This document shows positions 4,405 through 5,941 of a stretch of 5,941 bases of DNA, one piece after another. The translations under genes and the position numbers were made by a program. The first letter of the stretch is position 1. The number at the start of each line of letters is the position of its first letter. Below the pieces are notes generated by a model. That model had not been told where the DNA came from. It searched no databases and saw only the letters and a list, made by a program, of their open reading frames with translations. Source of the stretch: Phycisphaerae bacterium (GTDB lineage Bacteria > Planctomycetota > Phycisphaerae > Tepidisphaerales > Tepidisphaeraceae); assembly GCA_014380825.1 (NCBI GenBank), contig JACMJD010000319.1:1-5941 (forward strand), given 5' to 3'.

Positions 4405-5941
4405 TCAACCACCGGCCGGAACTCCGCTCTCCACGATCGGCGTATCGAGCGTCGGCACTTCGCCGGCCAAGACGGCTTTCACACCGCGGACGATTTCGCC
4501 GATCGTAAACGGCTGGCCACGCACTTTATTCAGGCCCTTGGCGTCGATCAGATATCGGCTGCGAAGGATCATGCGAAGCTGGCCGAGGTTCATCTCGGGG
4601 ACCAGCACGTAGCTGAAGCTCTTCATCATCTCGCCCAGCTTGCTCGGCAATGGGTTGAGATAACGAATGTGACATGCCGACACCGACACGCCCAAGTCCT
4701 GCAACTCAAGCGTCGCGGCCTTGATCGCGCCAAACGTGCTGCCCCAGCCGACGATCAGCACTTCACCTTTTTCCGGCCCGGTCCAGATGATGTCCTGCCC
4801 CGCCGGCTTGATGCCGGCGATTTTCGCGGCGCGGGTTCGGACCATATGCTCGTGATTGCCAGGGTCGTAACTTACGTTGCCGGTGACGTCCTGCTTTTCC
4901 AATCCGCCGAGACGATGCTCGAGCCCGGGAGTTCCCGGCAGCGCCCACGGACGCACGAGATTCGCATCGCGCAGGTACGGCAGGAAACCGGAGGGCGTTC
5001 CCGTCCCACCCGCCGCGGCCGGTGAACAAGTCGCACTCTGGCTGTTGCAGTCAGTGGGATGTTTGATTTCGTTTTTTGGCAGATCGTTGAAGTTCGGAAC
5101 CATCCACGGCTCCGAACCGTTGGCGATATATCCGTCGCTCAACAGAATCACCGGAGTCATGTATTTCGTCGCGATCGCGAACGCCTCGACCGTCGCATTG
5201 AAGCAATCGCTCGGCGATGCCGGCGCGATCACCGCCAACGGGCATTCGCTGTTTCGTCCGTGCATCGCCTGCAACAGATCGGCCTGTTCGGTCTTGGTCG
5301 GCAGGCCGGTGCTCGGTCCGCCGCGCTGGACGTCGACAATGACAACCGGCAATTCGACCATCACCGCCAAGCCGATCGCTTCGGCCTTGAGCGCGAGACC
5401 CGGGCCGCTGGTCCCGGTGCAGCCGAGCGCGCCGCCGAAGCTCGCGCCGATGGCGGCGCCCATCGCGGCGATCTCGTCTTCTGCCTGGAACGTAATCACG
5501 CCGAAATTCTTGTGGGCGGAAAGTTCGTGTAGGATGTCGCTCGCTGGCGTGATCGGATACGAGCAATACGCCAGCTCTTTGTTCGCCAGCTTGCTCGCCG
5601 CGATCATGCCGATCGCGACCGCTTCGTTGCCGGTGATTTTGCGATACGTTCCCGGCGCGAGCTGGGCCTTTGGAACGTGATATTGCTCGTTGAACAGCTC
5701 GGCCGTCTCACCGAAGTGATAGCCGGCTTTGAGCGCCAGCGTATTCGCCATCGCCACGGCGGGATTTTTCTTGGCGAACTTGGCATTGATGAAATTCAGC
5801 GTCGGTTCGAGCGGGCGGCTGTAGAGCCAGTACACCAGGCCCAGCGCGAACATATTCTTGCAGCGATCGATTTCCTTCGCGCCAAGCCCCGTTTCTTTGG
5901 CCGCGCCTTCGGTCTATTTGTTGATCGGCACTTTCACGACG
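4405..5941 (-). CDS. korA: 2-oxoglutarate:ferredoxin oxidoreductase alpha subunit, partial, interrupted by in-frame TAG
   Basis: This is the alpha subunit partner of korB. The gene runs in from the right edge, so its N-terminal part (the gamma-type domain, normally ~180 residues in fused KorA) is outside the window. From the edge the frame reads VVKVPINK, then a stop TAG (5914-5916), then TEGAAKETGLGAKEIDRCKNMFALGLVYWL, a normal KorA sequence on both sides of the stop. The first ATG after it is at 5853, giving a 482-residue open frame that could not make a whole enzyme. Numbered from that ATG, motifs are YPITPASDILHEL (99-111), TSGPGLALKAEAIG (148-161), QRGGPSTGLPTKTEQ (176-190), PGTPGLEHRLGGLEKQD (306-322) and the C-terminal-domain GWGSTFGAI (369-377). 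An unusual Cys-containing stretch lies at ~268-288. The stop may be a real mutation, making this a pseudogene, or an error near a contig end; korB downstream is intact. No ferredoxin (delta) subunit is seen here. Confidence 0.88.
4987..5049 (-). other. Low-complexity insertion inside KorA
   Basis: Codons 269-289 of the korA frame encode CNSQSATCSPAAAGGTGTPS and then G. They lie between the conserved KHPTD and FLPYLRD segments, where homologues as I recall them have about ten or fewer residues. The insert has two cysteines not expected in this family and a Gly/Ala/Thr-rich tail. Its DNA includes GGGTGGGACGGGAACGCCC on the coding strand, which is G-rich and loosely like the palindromic repeat downstream. 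It keeps the frame, so it probably forms a surface loop. The exact boundaries need an alignment. Confidence 0.4.
5914..5916 (-). other. In-frame amber stop in korA
   Basis: The minus strand reads INK-TAG-TEGAAKETGL in the same frame as the long downstream korA frame. Leucine is the residue I would expect here; TTG or CTG would restore it, and TAG is one base from TTG. The stop lies 26 bases from the window edge. Genuine amber recoding is unlikely, because the glycosyltransferase gene in this window ends with two in-frame TAG codons (2053 and 2062), which implies TAG is used for termination. Confidence 0.8.

Noticed and set aside
4877..5680. Long open frame (267 codons) on the plus strand, antisense to korA
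   Set aside because: It is a shadow of a strongly conserved GC-rich gene. It has no recognisable domain or ribosome site, and KorA motifs on the other strand explain the sequence.
5914..5916. Amber recoding (pyrrolysine or suppressor) at the korA TAG
   Set aside because: The glycosyltransferase ends with two in-frame TAG codons, implying TAG means stop here. The expected residue is an ordinary leucine, and no special downstream structure is seen.
1..5941. tRNA, rRNA, riboswitch, transposase or integrase
   Set aside because: No cloverleaf, rRNA-like stretch, DDE/tyrosine recombinase motif or conserved aptamer core was recognised on either strand.

Overview
The window looks like a GC-rich bacterial chromosome fragment, most likely from Planctomycetota or a PVC relative. 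This placement is inference. It rests on a Ser/Thr kinase fragment of the style common in that phylum, AAATCCG heptads, short interspersed palindromes of a kind I recall from PVC genomes, and a TPR–YggX fusion. No rRNA or tRNA gene is present to settle it.

Layout, left to right. Bases 1-170 (minus strand) encode the activation-loop part of a Ser/Thr protein kinase. It is cut off abruptly where a 7-nt repeat block begins (172-224). A plus-strand group follows: a multi-pass GT-C/GT39-type glycosyltransferase (226-2055), a TPR protein fused to an Fe(2+)-trafficking (YggX) domain (2098-2700), and a CxxCxxCC (YkgJ-type) metal-binding protein (2720-3190). A perfect TATAAT and a perfect 8-bp hairpin straddle the end of the glycosyltransferase gene and may give the TPR–YggX/YkgJ pair its own transcript. 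From 3191 to 3304 lies a convergent intergenic region dominated by TACTCT hexamers that fold into a long hairpin.

The right half is a minus-strand operon for a 2-oxoacid (probably 2-oxoglutarate):ferredoxin oxidoreductase. korA (alpha, with the start of the gene beyond the right edge) is upstream and korB (beta, complete) is downstream. The 77-bp korA–korB spacer is almost entirely one element made of two 19-nt palindromes in inverted orientation. The palindromes differ only at positions that preserve pairing. korA carries an in-frame TAG at 5914-5916, where homologous proteins should read through, so it is either broken, mis-sequenced or mis-assembled.

Functionally, KorAB uses TPP and a [4Fe-4S] cluster to oxidise a 2-oxoacid and reduce ferredoxin. 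The facing operon encodes two cysteine-rich proteins, one of them of the family implicated in protecting and supplying Fe-S clusters. That link is suggestive but unproven. Both window edges carry damaged genes, so assembly error near contig ends must be kept in mind. I see no convincing new defence or mobile system. The most unusual items are the korA–korB palindrome element, the TPR–YggX fusion, the interrupted korA and the kinase stub.
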